NCBI GenBank assembly: GCA_009741485.1
Contig: CM019214.1
Coordinates: 24,512,329-24,576,328 of the forward strand
Source of the DNA: Malurus cyaneus samueli
Lineage: Eukaryota; Chordata; Aves; Passeriformes; Maluridae
Direction: 5' to 3'
DNA: 64,000 bases
Under the pieces are notes generated by a model, which was not told the DNA's origin, made no database searches, and saw only the letters and a list, made by a program, of their open reading frames with translations. The translations under genes and the position numbers were made by a program. The stretch's first letter is position 1. Every line of letters begins with the position of its first letter. Of the stretch, positions 22,063 to 33,310 are shown one piece after another.

Positions 22063-25000
22063 TTGCCTTGCTTTTGTGGTTTATTTAGGATGTTGATGGT
22101 GCAGATCTGCCAGGAGACCAGAAACTGTGACACCCAGTGGAAAAAATACCGTGTGGAAATGGCTGACCTTCGGCTTTGAAAGATGAAATCACTTACATTG
22201 GGATTGTGCATACACAACAGAGACAGAGAGAGACTTATTTAAAGTGAAATCATGTTTCCTTAGGCTCCAGTTAAGTCAAAACTTCATCTTTACTTTGTCA
22301 GGCCTTGCTTTGTCAGAATTCAGACATAACTCTCTGATTTAGCCCAAAGAGGGAAACCCTTTCACTGCCACAAAGGAAAAACCATTCCCAGCCTCCAACA
22401 GACCCTTGGGCAGAGGGTGCCCAGGCAGGACCTGCCAGAGGGCTCCGGGTGTTCCACCCAAGTCCCTGTGATCAGTGGGTTTGGCTCCTTGTCAGCTGCA
22501 AGGGCTGGAATTAAGCTGGGAAAAGGAAACCATTTGAAGAGCTGGCCTTTGTGGGCAGGGAGCCAGAGGGGACAGCGTCTTCTGCTCTTTAACTGGTGTG
22601 ATTTTGAAGAATTATGTCACAGCTATCCAAAGAGCAGAGCTTTAAAAGAGGAAATAATGAGTGATAAATTAATTCTTCCAGCATTAAGCCATGACAAGGG
22701 ATGTTTTATTGGCCTAAAAGGATGTCTCTGGTGCATGTGAGGCACAAGGCCAAGGCGTTAAAAACTTGTAAATATCCTGTGGGGAGCTATTCTCATCAGC
22801 AGTGGGATGGATTTAGATGGCTCCTCCATTCTTAGTTTTTACAATTAGATGGTACTCTGGGGTGCCTTCATGCAAATCTAGATTGGCTCTCAGTATTTAA
22901 ATTCATGTTCCAAATAATCTTTCTTAAAAACTAAAAATGCATCTTCCCACTCCAGAGAAAAGTTCTTAGATGAAGTGGGAAAGAAAAGAAGTAGGAGAAG
23001 CTTCAGTAGTCCTTTTTTACCTGGTTTTTTTTGAGGTGGTGCTGTTTCACAAGTCTGCCTGCGTCAATGGGATGTTTACATGGATCCTGTAGTAAAGCAG
23101 AATAAAGAACAATTAACAAAGAAATTGAATCCCTGGGTATCTGTAGCCCATGGCCAAATCAGGGCTCCTTCACCCCATGGTCTCGTTGCTCCTCCTGTTC
23201 ACAGTGCCCTCAAATGCACCTTGGAGGGGGAGGCCTTGGGGACGTGAGCTCAGCTCCGCAGGCTCTCACACCCTCGATATTGCCTCAGCACCCAGCATTT
23301 TGGGCTCACATCTGGAAGCAGTGGCATTGCTGTGTCCCAGATGTGTTAGCCCAGTAGTACTCCTACTACACACTGAGTCTGTATTTCCAGTTAACTCTGG
23401 GATTGGTTTATGTTTATTGATTGTTAACTTAAATTGCACAAGGTAGGAAAAATATTTTATCTGAGGACATTTTGAGGATGCTTTATGCATCAGAAATGTG
23501 ATGGGCTAGACAAGACTAAGGCTATATATTGCATCTAGTCTGGTTTTTGTGGGAGGGAGAGAGGATGGGAGGGAGAGGGGGAGATTGCTGCCTTAGCCAA
23601 GGCTGAGCCCACAAGAAATGCTATCTTTTCACATCATTCATATAGGGGGCTCCTCAGTGTGCTGTGGTTTCCAATAAAACATGGGTATAACAGCTGGCAG
23701 ATGTGCAGGTGGTGCCTGACTGGCACTGCCCTCCAGGATGAGGAGGAGCAGGACCTCGTCACCCTCCAGAGGGGACAGGAGCAGGGCAGCCATAGCGTGT
23801 CAGCCCTGTGACAGCAAATGGCATCCAGAGCCTAGCAAAGAGGAGAAGGAGGCAGTATGGCAGCTCTGGTGGGACCATGAGGGAGGGAAAATGTGACTCC
23901 AGGAAAGTAATCACGCTTCTGAGGTGGCAGGGAAGTCAATGTGCCTCCGCCATTTCGCTCCAGGCCCAGACAAAAGGATGAGATGCTTACAAATGCTCTG
24001 CTGGACACCAGGGCGTTGGGAGCAGGGCTGCCACTTGATCCATGAGCTACTCCCTGCCAAGGTCCCTGAAGGAATTCAGGAGTTTGTGCTGTCTGTCACA
24101 GGCTTGGGTTGCATTAAGGCAGCGATACCGTTGTTGAGCAGGCCCATACAGAGCACACATTGTTTACTGCAGCTTTCACATCTTATCTGAGAGCAAAAGG
24201 CCAGCACATGATCTCACCTGGGTTTGTTTTCCAGCCCTGTGCTGTTTGTAAAGGGCACTGCATTCTTGGTCAGAAATAATGGCTTCCTGTTTCATTAATG
24301 AGTTCTTGCAGCAATTTCCCTTCAGAGTAATCACCTTGGGTGAAGGAGGGGAGCACTTCCAAAAGCAATTGGCTCTCCCAGTGGGTCATACTGGGGGCAC
24401 CATTCTCTGCCAACAGAAAAAACACTCCCTTTTGGGTACCTCAATTTGCCTGCTACAGAAAGCAGTGCTGCCAGAGTCATCAGTCACCTGAAGCCATCAG
24501 TCAGAATGTCTCCTGGGATTAAAAACCCTCCTTGGGAAAGGTCTGTTTCCAGTGTGTTGGACCATACCACATAGGGAACAAAAAAAAGCTGTTCCTTTGA
24601 TTGCTCTCCAAATATCTGGTTGTGTTACTCAGAAGGTGTCTCTTCCAGGCTTTTTGAGTTTGCTGCTGCAAAAATCCTCAGGAACTTTGATCAAGGCATC
24701 CTGGGACTTTGGACATCCCAGGACTTTTAGGGGCTCTGATTTGGAACTGGCCTTTATGTTTCACTCCAACCTATTTATTTCAATCACTCACCCAATCAGT
24801 CAGAGGAAAGAGTAACACATATGCATTAATTCTTACAGCCCTTCAAACTGCTGCTGCAGGTATGTCATGCTCCAGTTAGAGCTGGCTGTTGAGTGCACAT
24901 GGAGCAATGTCACAGTGAGAGCAAACAAGTAAAGGGTGTTTGGGTCGAGTGTGGCAGACTCCAGGGCTGGTGCTGGACTGCAGGGGCTGAGGTGGAGGCA

Positions 25001-25954
25001 GCCAGCAGCACCTTCCTCCTGCTTTGAATTTTACCACCATAGGTAAGCTCAAATTTGAGGATGAAAAATGCAGTTTAATTTCCCCCACCTTAGTTATAAA
25101 TCTAACTTAGCCTAATTCATATTTTAATGAGTTGGATCCTCAGCTGTACTTTATTACCCTTCCATCTAGTTTGATTCATTGCCTTGTTTTCTAGATTTGG
25201 CACTTGCTTGGTTTAGCACAAACTGGGAAGGTTGAGCAAAGCTCAGGTGCTCACTGGCAGGTTCTGCTTTCAGCCCATGGCCTGGGGGACTCATCGTGCT
25301 TTTGTTCTCCTGTACAAATGCATGGTTGGGTTTATGACTTTGCTCTGATTTCATTGATTCTGGAAGTGGCTTTGGCTGCAGGTGATGAAGCCAGGGGCCT
25401 CTTTCTGACACATCATCTGGGTGGACATGGTCTTATCGTAGGCTTGCAGCTCTGCAAGCTTAATATTGAAATGGTCAATGGAAACCTGCACTCAGCTCAA
25501 ACTGAGCACAGAAATCTGAGTGTGCATGACATAGTTTGGGAAAAGTTACAGAAATAATGATATTTGAGACTAACAGCAACGCGAGTACAGAACACACAGG
25601 GCTGTAGCTCCGGGTTGGCCCATCTTATTCAAGATGTCACTCTGACATTATGCAGTGCTAAAAAGTGTTAGCGGAAAAAGGCAGTTGTCAAAACCAATTC
25701 AGTAAATAGCGTTTGGGTGACCACTGCCTTGGCTGACATGCTGGTGTTTGGTCTGGCATCCCTGGAACCTGGCACAGTGCTCAAGGCCAGCTTCTGCTTC
25801 CCTTCTGACCGCAGCCATTTCTCTGTGCCTGCACTCGAAATACCTGCAGTGCACACTCAGCAGTATAACCTCGATACAGACATATTTGCAGAAGTTTCTG
25901 CTTTACTTTTCCTTTTGCAGTTCGTTATTTGATATGTATTTTTTTGTCTTTTCC
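22063..25954. other. intergenic, no gene seen
   Basis: No exon with family resemblance on either strand. A purine-rich GGGA tract (23549-23584) and one octamer ATGCAAAT (22870-22877) are the only items noted. Many short frames open in the GC-richer parts and look like chance. Confidence 0.7.
23549..23584. repeat. GGGA-rich purine tract
   Basis: About 36 bases of G and A with two T, built of GGGA and GAGA units, including several G runs of three or more. Low-complexity sequence with some quadruplex potential. Confidence 0.75.
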
Positions 25955-26110
25955 TGTGTTACTTTTCTCCAGTATAGACAGAGGAATTCCCATCTGTTCA
26001 GCCTGTCTTCTTCCAGACATTTCTTTGTCTCTAGTTGGTTTTGTGGCTTCTCTCTGGGACATTTTTTTGTACTAGTATCAGTAGGGTAGCCAAAATTGAA
26101 GCCAGTTTGT
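25955..26110 (-). mobile_element. old, diverged CR1 LINE fragment
   Basis: Read on the + strand, the segment follows the order of a reversed CR1 3' region: CTCCAGTATAGACAGAG, then a GTTCAGCCTGTCTTC piece, then AGACATTTCTTTGTCTCTAG, and AGCCAAAATTGAAGCCAGT where the consensus has AGCCCAGAACTGGACACAG. Divergence is high and the edges are uncertain. Confidence 0.55.
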
Positions 26111-26630
26111 TGTCATCTCATTTCTAAAGCAGTGACTCTGTAAAATACAGCATCATGACACCCAGGAGTTTATACTTCTTATTTTCTTTTTTCCCTCTAT
26201 CTGGCAGCCCTGCAAACATCAGCTGGCATCCTGGAATGGTGGGATCATAGTAATGAATTGAGAATTTGTAAATAACACCATACAAGTCCATAAGAGATGG
26301 TGTGAATCTCCGTCTCTCACTCTTTTTGCAGTGTTTGCATCAAACCTGAGGCATCATTTTAAAGTAATAATACCTTTGCAAACCATCAGATGCATGTGTG
26401 AGGCACCCTGGCCTAAAGCAGGAACATTCTGTAACTGCATTTTTCAGAGAACTGCATTGTAAAGTTTCTGCTAGAGCTGGAGAGGCAGGCCTTAGCTGAC
26501 TGCAAGCCTGTAAAATCCTGAAAAACAGCGCTAAAGAAAGGTTTCTCTTCAAATGGGTGAAAATTGTCCTCTGAGCTGTTGTTCTTTGATTTGCACACCC
26601 TCGGGTGACAGCATCGCTGTGTGCATCTCC

Positions 26631-26687
26631 TGGTCTTTTATCGTTGTCTGGGTTGAGTAGATTGCAAGAGTCAATACCCATCACAAA
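26631..26687. repeat. 57-bp dispersed direct repeat, copy 1
   Basis: Begins TGGTCTTTTATCGTTGTCTG and ends CAATACCCATCACAAA. It matches copy 2 at 55 of 57 positions, same orientation, 734 bp apart. The flanks are unrelated. Confidence 0.95.
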
Positions 26688-27364
26688 TCCCAGGCTCATG
26701 GGTTGCTCTGGAACTTGTGGTCATGGTGACTCTGAGCATGGGCTCACGGAGCTCCCAGGGAGAAGGACCCTCTTGCAGGTAATTTTACATCCTGAGGTGT
26801 CTCATTAACAGACTAATCTGTTTAGTCTCAAGAAGAAGAAGCGAGATCAAAGGCAGGAGAGGAGTGAGATAACAAAATCAGTTCTAATAAAAGTAATGGA
26901 TGTCTCAATTTTTACTTCCCTTTAACAGGAGTATTTATTGCTCCTCTTTGAATTTTGCAAAGCCTTTTGAGAGTTGCACTCATTTTCGTGCTCAGACATC
27001 ACTGCACATTTTGCCTTATGCAGCTGTCTTTTATCATTAGGGAAGAGGTAATAATTCAGGCCTCAAATTCAGCTTTTGTCTAAAAGAAATGAGGTTGATA
27101 TATGCACTGCCTGCACAATAGGATCCCATATAATCCCCTCATCTGTTAGAAGGGCACAAGTTATTTATGTTAATCCTCAGCCTAGATGTATGTGTTTGGA
27201 GCTGTTACCTTCTGACAGTACTTTCATTATGCATCTTCTGCTGCAGTGGGAAGTGACACACAGGGGAAATGTTGTTTGCTGCATGTGTAAGTTTGCTGTG
27301 GGCTAGTGCTTTGGGTTTAAAGCAGTAACTGCAGGTCAAGGGTGGCCACAGTACTCAGAGAGAT

Positions 27365-27421
27365 TGGTCTTTTATCATTGTCTGGGTTGAGTAGATTGCA
27401 AAAGTCAATACCCATCACAAA
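27365..27421. repeat. 57-bp dispersed direct repeat, copy 2
   Basis: Second copy, differing from copy 1 by two G-to-A changes (TCATTG for TCGTTG, GCAAAAG for GCAAGAG). The similarity stops abruptly at both edges. Confidence 0.95.
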
Positions 27422-28004
27422 GTGGCAAAACTAGATTAAATTCTAGAAGTTCTTCAGGAGCTTAAGAAATTGGTAGGAAAACCATTTTTTTCTAAAAGAG
27501 GTTTAATTTTCACTTTCCCTGTGTCATGTTGGCCGAGGTGTTACTATCCTCAGTGACTGATATTTATGAATCCAGCTTTCAAAACCATGAGGTGAAGTTA
27601 AAAACAGTGAGATCTAAAAATTAAATGGGAAATTTGCTTAATGTGCCTTCTAGCCCCTGAATTTACACACAGGGCCCCTTTTTAATTCTTGATCACAGAT
27701 TTTTCTGAATTAAAGCTAAGCTTACTGGTTTCTTAATCCCTTGCTTCCAACAGCTGGAGCTTTAAGAAATACAGTCAATACTGGGAGAGGGCAAACAGGC
27801 AGCAGCACTGTTCAGATGTCCATACTCATGCAGCAGCACTGCTCCCACCCTCAAGCACCATATTCAGTGTGAAAGCAGTGGCCCAAAGGTCCTTCTGCTG
27901 GTGGAGGGCTCAGTAACTGTGACTTTAAGGACCCATTGCAAAGGAGCAAACCTGAGTGCACTGTCTAAGACCAAGGCTTACCTTCTCAGAGGAGACTGCC
28001 AAGA

Positions 28005-28266
28005 TGTTTGGGACTATTAGGTGCCCAGTGGGCAGGACCAGAAGCAATGGGCACAGACTGAAGCACAGGAGGTTCCTCCTAAACATCAGGAAACACTTTT
28101 TCACTGTGAGGGAGACACTGGTTGCCCAGGGAGGTTTGTAGAGATTCCCTTCTTGAATATTCAAAAGCCTTTTGGATGTGGGACTGGGCTACCAGGTCTA
28201 GGTGGTCCTGCTTGAGGTGATTTCCAGAGATCCCTTCCAACCTCAACCAGTCTGTGATTCTCTGAT
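28005..28266 (+). mobile_element. CR1 LINE, 5'-truncated 3' end (different subfamily)
   Basis: The sequence matches the CR1 3' region type that ends in GATCCCTTCCAACCTCAACC followed by TCTGTGATTCTCTGA. It shows AGCAATGGGCACAGACTGAA, ACACTTTTTCACTGTGAGGG and GGTTGCCCAGGGAGGTTTGT. A short stretch before the final block (consensus GGACTAGAT) is missing. Its 3' end differs from the 20.9 kb copy, so it is another CR1 subfamily. The 5' edge is approximate. Confidence 0.92.
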
Positions 28267-31200
28267 AAAACCAGGTCAATATAGTCCCAATAGAAATGGG
28301 AAAGTCCCTTCTGCATTGACCACCATATCCAGCTTTGTAAAAGAAATTAGAAGACATTCCTTGCTGTATTTTGCTTATGATTTGTAGCCTGCATGTATTT
28401 CATGTTTAAGCAGCAGCTGATGATAATTATTTAGCTGAGTGTTTCTCCAGGGAAAATTAATGAAACAGAGTTCTTGTTTCTGTGCCCTGGAGAGGCAGGA
28501 GAGCAGTGATCTTCCTTGAGGCAAACAGGATTGGCCTCAGCACATAACCCACTTTTTTGAAGACTGTAATTTTTCAGAGAGACTGAATTATTTAATCAGC
28601 AGTGACCTAATAACATGCATGTGGCAGGTGCAACAAGGCTCAGTGAACTAATGAAGTATGGATGGCCCAGGCTCAAGAGTGGGGGGATGAATCGGGAGGC
28701 TAATATGGGATGAGCCAGCCAAAGAGATTATTTTCTTGCTTGGGCAATAGGGAAAGCTGTCTGAAATCCTGTCTTCCTAGAAATCCACTCCTTTAAGCTC
28801 ATGGACTGGACTCCTTGGCCCCCAAAGAGAGACGGGGTGCCTTTCCCCTTATCTGTAACCAGCTGACAAGGAAATAGACATCTGGACTTTATTCAGCATT
28901 AGCATGAAGGCGACTGGGACACCTAAACTGATGGGACTGAGTGGGGCAGGTGCTGAGCATTGCCAGCCCATGTCCTGCACAGTGGATGGCAGCAGGAGCC
29001 CCTGGCAGGAAGCTGCTCCTAAATGTAAATATTAATGGGGTGGGTTACAGTTATATTGATAAAATATTATCCTGAGGAAATAATCTGTGTAATTCTGAGA
29101 GGAAAAAGTGCTCAAGGCTGTCTTTGCTGTGATGGTGTTTGATTCCTTGCCAGTGACACTGCAGATGAGAGTCTGGCTCTCAGATGCCTGCATCCAGAAA
29201 GGAAAGATTGTCCAGGCATTAGGGCATGAGCCATGGAAATCTGGATTCACATCCTTTGGCCTCAGGAAGCCATCAGAGGTGGAGTTAACCCTTCTAATCC
29301 CAAACGAATTCCTTCCTTTGGTTTGCTGTGAGGCCATTTGTGCACCTGGGGCCGATGAAAGGATCAGCAGCCAAGCCAAGGAGCCCATGCCATCCCCACA
29401 TCTACACTCAAAAGCCAAATCCCTTCTTCTGCAGACAAGGCCATTACCTGTGATGGGCTCCTGGAAAAGAATTAAGACTATTAGACCAAGTAAAGGCAGA
29501 GGCAAATCCATCCCCAGCCCTGCAGAGAGATTTACAGCAGCATGTGATGGAGGAGCCGTGGCTCTGGGTGTCTGTGCTGGCTCAGGGTGCCCAGCGTGGT
29601 GTCCCCTCAGTGCAGCCATGACTCATCAGCTCTTAATCCATCCCGGACTGCTTCTCACGTCCAGTGGCTTTGAAAGTTTGAGAAAGTTTGCTTTACTCAT
29701 GATTCCTCGTTTTTGCACAGCTCACTCCATCTGGGCCTGAGAGCCAAAGCACTGAAATGTTGCAATAACAGCTGTGCTTTCAAGCCTCCTATCCCAGCTG
29801 ATAATTAAATGCAGAATATCTCAAGAAAAACTCATATCTAGAGAAGACAAGCCCAGCTGTTTAAAAAAACTCCAAAACAACTGAAATAAAACATCTGAAT
29901 CTGCAGGTGCTTATGCAAATTAAAGCTGCTTTCCCCTTCTCAGGTTAAAGATTTAGCTGAGGTCATGAAGGACCTCGCCTGTTGTTTAAAGCTGCTGGTG
30001 CATAAACTCGTGGTTGTGTTAAGCAGCTACTGGCAGGGGCACAAAGTGTCCAGAGCCGCAGCCATCGCTCCCAACATCCATCATGTGAAAAGCTGGGCTC
30101 TCTGCAGGCACTGCCTGAGCTTGTTAGCTCACCCTGTACCTTCCCAGGCTGCCAGCCAGCGCAGGGACATGGATCAGGCCCAGGGCTGGATGGAAAGGTT
30201 ATTTACTCCAGGATGGCTCCGGGTAGGGCTTCACCTAGAGCCAGCTGGCCCCAGTCAAGGCAGGATTGACAGTGCCTGCATGTCAGTGGTAAGAAAAGAT
30301 CCACTTGATTACAGATTATGTCTGCTCTGTGTCCCTCTGGCTCGTGTGGGGAGCTGGGCAGAATGTGAGCAGATCAGAGCAGCTGACCTGAACAAATGTT
30401 GAATCTTCCTCTGTTCAGCTGGGGCTTTTTCTGGGCTCAATTTGCTCACAGCCTGCAGCACAGTGAGCAATACCTTCACAGTGATGTCCTTCCAGTGGCG
30501 GCACTGGGGGACATAGAGAGCATAAACCTTGAGTGGTTACATCTTGTCTGAAAAACATCTGTGTCTTATCCCTGACTTCCATGGTATATCTGGGGACAGC
30601 TCTAAAAGCTGGAAATGGCTGTGACCTCCTTGGGTGAAAGACCACCTAGTTTTCTCAGTGGTGATATTTCAGTGTTTCAGCCTGGGTGTGAGCAGGATGG
30701 GCAGTCTGGGGTCCAGGTGAGTGGTCAGACTGCCAGGGGCACCCAGCACCCCCAGGACAGCTCTCCAGGCAGCCCCTGCCAGGCTGGAGGGCATCCAGTG
30801 CCCACCAGGGTGGGTCTGGGCAGTGCTGCCGTGTGCAAGTGCTCCAGCTTCTCATGTGGGTGCAATAAAGGCAGCAGAGCATTTTCAACAAGAGGTCTTT
30901 CTGTTCCTTCAGTCCATAAAAACCTTCATCTGTTAATTTTTGGACAGTATTTATTCCTTCAGGCTCATGTGGGTGGGAAGAGGATGGTTTGATGGGAAGA
31001 ATGGTCAGTGCCTGTTCCCAGGGGCAGGAAGGGCATTTTCAAGGACGTGCTGCACATCAGCGCTTTTGTGGAAGGTACACACACTTGAACTCTTGGAGAA
31101 GTACACTTCATAAATCAAGGAAAAGCTTCCCTGAAAATAGAAAGTTGGAGCAAATGGAGGACATGATGGGTAAACACTTGTGGAGTTCATGGCTGTCTCA

Positions 31201-33169
31201 TTCTTCACAGAATCAGACATTTACCTCAGCTTTAAAATGCTCTGCAGGAATTAAAAGGGGACATATCTAGCCTTTGTATTTGTGAAATGAATTTTGGAAA
31301 CTGTGGATCAAGTTCAAACTGCCATTGGGTTTGCTTCCCAGGTCTACAGAAGTCTGGAAACCCCAGTTTTGAGAGAGGCAATTAACTCCTTAAGCTCAGG
31401 ATGAGCACTGACATGCAGCGCTGTTCAGGGTCCCCTCTCTGGTCACTCTGCAGTGTTTAATCAGATGCCACACGCATCCCTCGGCCCCACACAGCTCCTC
31501 CCACAGCCAGGAGTGACGACCCCCCTGTACAGCAACCTCTGCAACACGTCCTTAATGCTTTCCATACTGCACAGATTTTCTTAATATACAGAGCTGTGGT
31601 GTATGGAGTGTGCGGGGGCAGCATAAAATTAGTATAAAAACAAATAAAGTGGAATCTACCATGCTTATTTTATTACTCTGGTTGCATTCTATTTATTAAA
31701 AGCCCTTCTTTTTTTTTCTTTTCTTTTTTTTTCCTTAACTTCAGTGAGCTAGCTGACAAATTCCCCAGCTCTTACATTTGATCTTCGCAGAACTTAGGGG
31801 ACTTGTTGGGAAATTTAGTTTGAGTTTACAATCCCCTTGAGACAGAGGGCTAAATTCCCTTTCAATTATGAAATCTAGATGACAGGAGACTTCAGCAGGA
31901 ATCTCAATCAGACTGTTATCACCTCCACTAACTTTCCCTTTTCAATGAGGTCTCCTGACCTAAAATAACTCCCCCTCCAATGCTGAGCTCCTGGGTGTCC
32001 TGGCTCCCACAGGGAATGGTGGCCCATGGGTTGCCATCGCTGTCCCAGTTATCTCCAGGTAAAGGTTGCTCAGCTGAGGTTTTTGCTGCAGTTGTGAATG
32101 TTGCCATTAACCAGCTCTGCAAGGTGTGGGTCCTGGGACTGGAGAATGATTGGCATTTCTCAAGGTAAACGTGGGGATTTAGTTGAGAAGTAGCTGCTGC
32201 CACAAATGTTAGCCTGGCTTTCAGCACCAATGGTGTGATTGGTGTGTAATGTCAGCTGAAGATAAGAGGCCAAAACTCTCTAGGGAAAAAAAAAAAGAGG
32301 CCAAATGAGCATGAATGAGAAATACCCTGCATGTTGGTTAATCCTCCTTTATTTACTGCTGACTGGAGGACCAGGAAAGCTCCATTTTGTTTCCGCATTT
32401 AAATAAAAGACAATTAATGCAGTTTCTTCCAAAATATGCAAATCATGACTAATTTAAAACATAAAAATTAATCCTAGGTGATAAAACTAGTTATAATTTC
32501 AAAATAAGATTTTCTAAATATATATATTTATATAGATATATTTGGTCATTCCCAGAGTGGCCTGTAACTTTTGCTCTTTACATTTTGCCTGTTTACTATC
32601 AGGTGCCTTAAAGGGACTTGCATGTGAGAAGCTTTGAAAATTGAAGGCTTTTTGTTTGACAAATATGGAGGTTGAAGTCAGAGCTTTATGATCTTCAGCA
32701 GGCTCATGGCTATTTATTTTCCCTCAGCCTGTCATCACATCCCTATCTTGCCCCAACACCTGCCCCCAACCCCTCACTGATTTGATTTGGTAATCTCTGA
32801 TGGTCACTAGAGATTTAAAAAAACTCTTTTTTACCAGTCATGCCTATTGAAAGGATACTCAAGTTTTCTTTTCCTCTCATTCTTGATGCTCTTCTCTGAC
32901 ATTATTTTCCATTTTTCCTCAGCTTGCATAATTAAATGGGCCACTGCCACCTCCCAGCTCCCCTGCCTGTTTCCTGCTGATCCTGATGAGCTGTCAGGAG
33001 TTACCTGTGTGAGCTGTAAATACACAGGGCAGGGTTTGCTGACTCAAGGCATTCCATCATTTTTCCTTATTAGAGTAATAAATCCATAGGGAGACTTCAC
33101 TTTTTGGACTAGAACTCATTTTAACTGAGAACTCAGGAGGCCTTGAAGCCTCTGAATAGCACATGCTCA
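28267..33169. other. intergenic, no gene seen
   Basis: No supportable exon. Two long overlapping open frames on opposite strands (29108-29740 + and 29032-29619 -) resemble no family and lack a promoter or splice context. A T/C tract lies at about 31700-31735. The stretch 32390-32550 is strongly AT-rich with an octamer ATGCAAAT (32436-32443) and several TAAT cores; a further octamer is at 29913-29920. Confidence 0.65.
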
Positions 33170-33310
33170 AAAAAAAAGGGAAGGGAAAGAAGGGAAAGGG
33201 AAGGGAAAGGGAAGAGAAAGGGAAGGGAAAGGGAAGGGAAAGGGGAAGGGAAGGGAAGGGAAGGGAAGGGAAGGGAAGGGAAGGGAAGGGAAGGGAAGGG
33301 AAGGGAAGAA
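33170..33310. repeat. (AAGGG)n pentamer array with AAAGGG interruptions
   Basis: About 140 bases of pure purine on the + strand. The left part (33180-33244) alternates AAGGG and AAAGGG, giving an 11-base composite unit. The right part (about 33245-33307) is uninterrupted AAGGG, around 12 to 13 units. An A run (about 33169-33177) precedes it. Shadow frames of Lys/Gly/Arg or Pro/Ser/Leu repeats on both strands come from this array and are not genes. Confidence 0.97.

Larger units (their letters stand above)
26111..28004. other. intergenic, holds a 57-bp dispersed duplication
   Basis: No exon supported. The notable content is the pair of near-identical 57-bp segments at 26631-26687 and 27365-27421. 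The open frame on the minus strand over 26340-26699 includes one copy but has no family resemblance. Confidence 0.7.
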
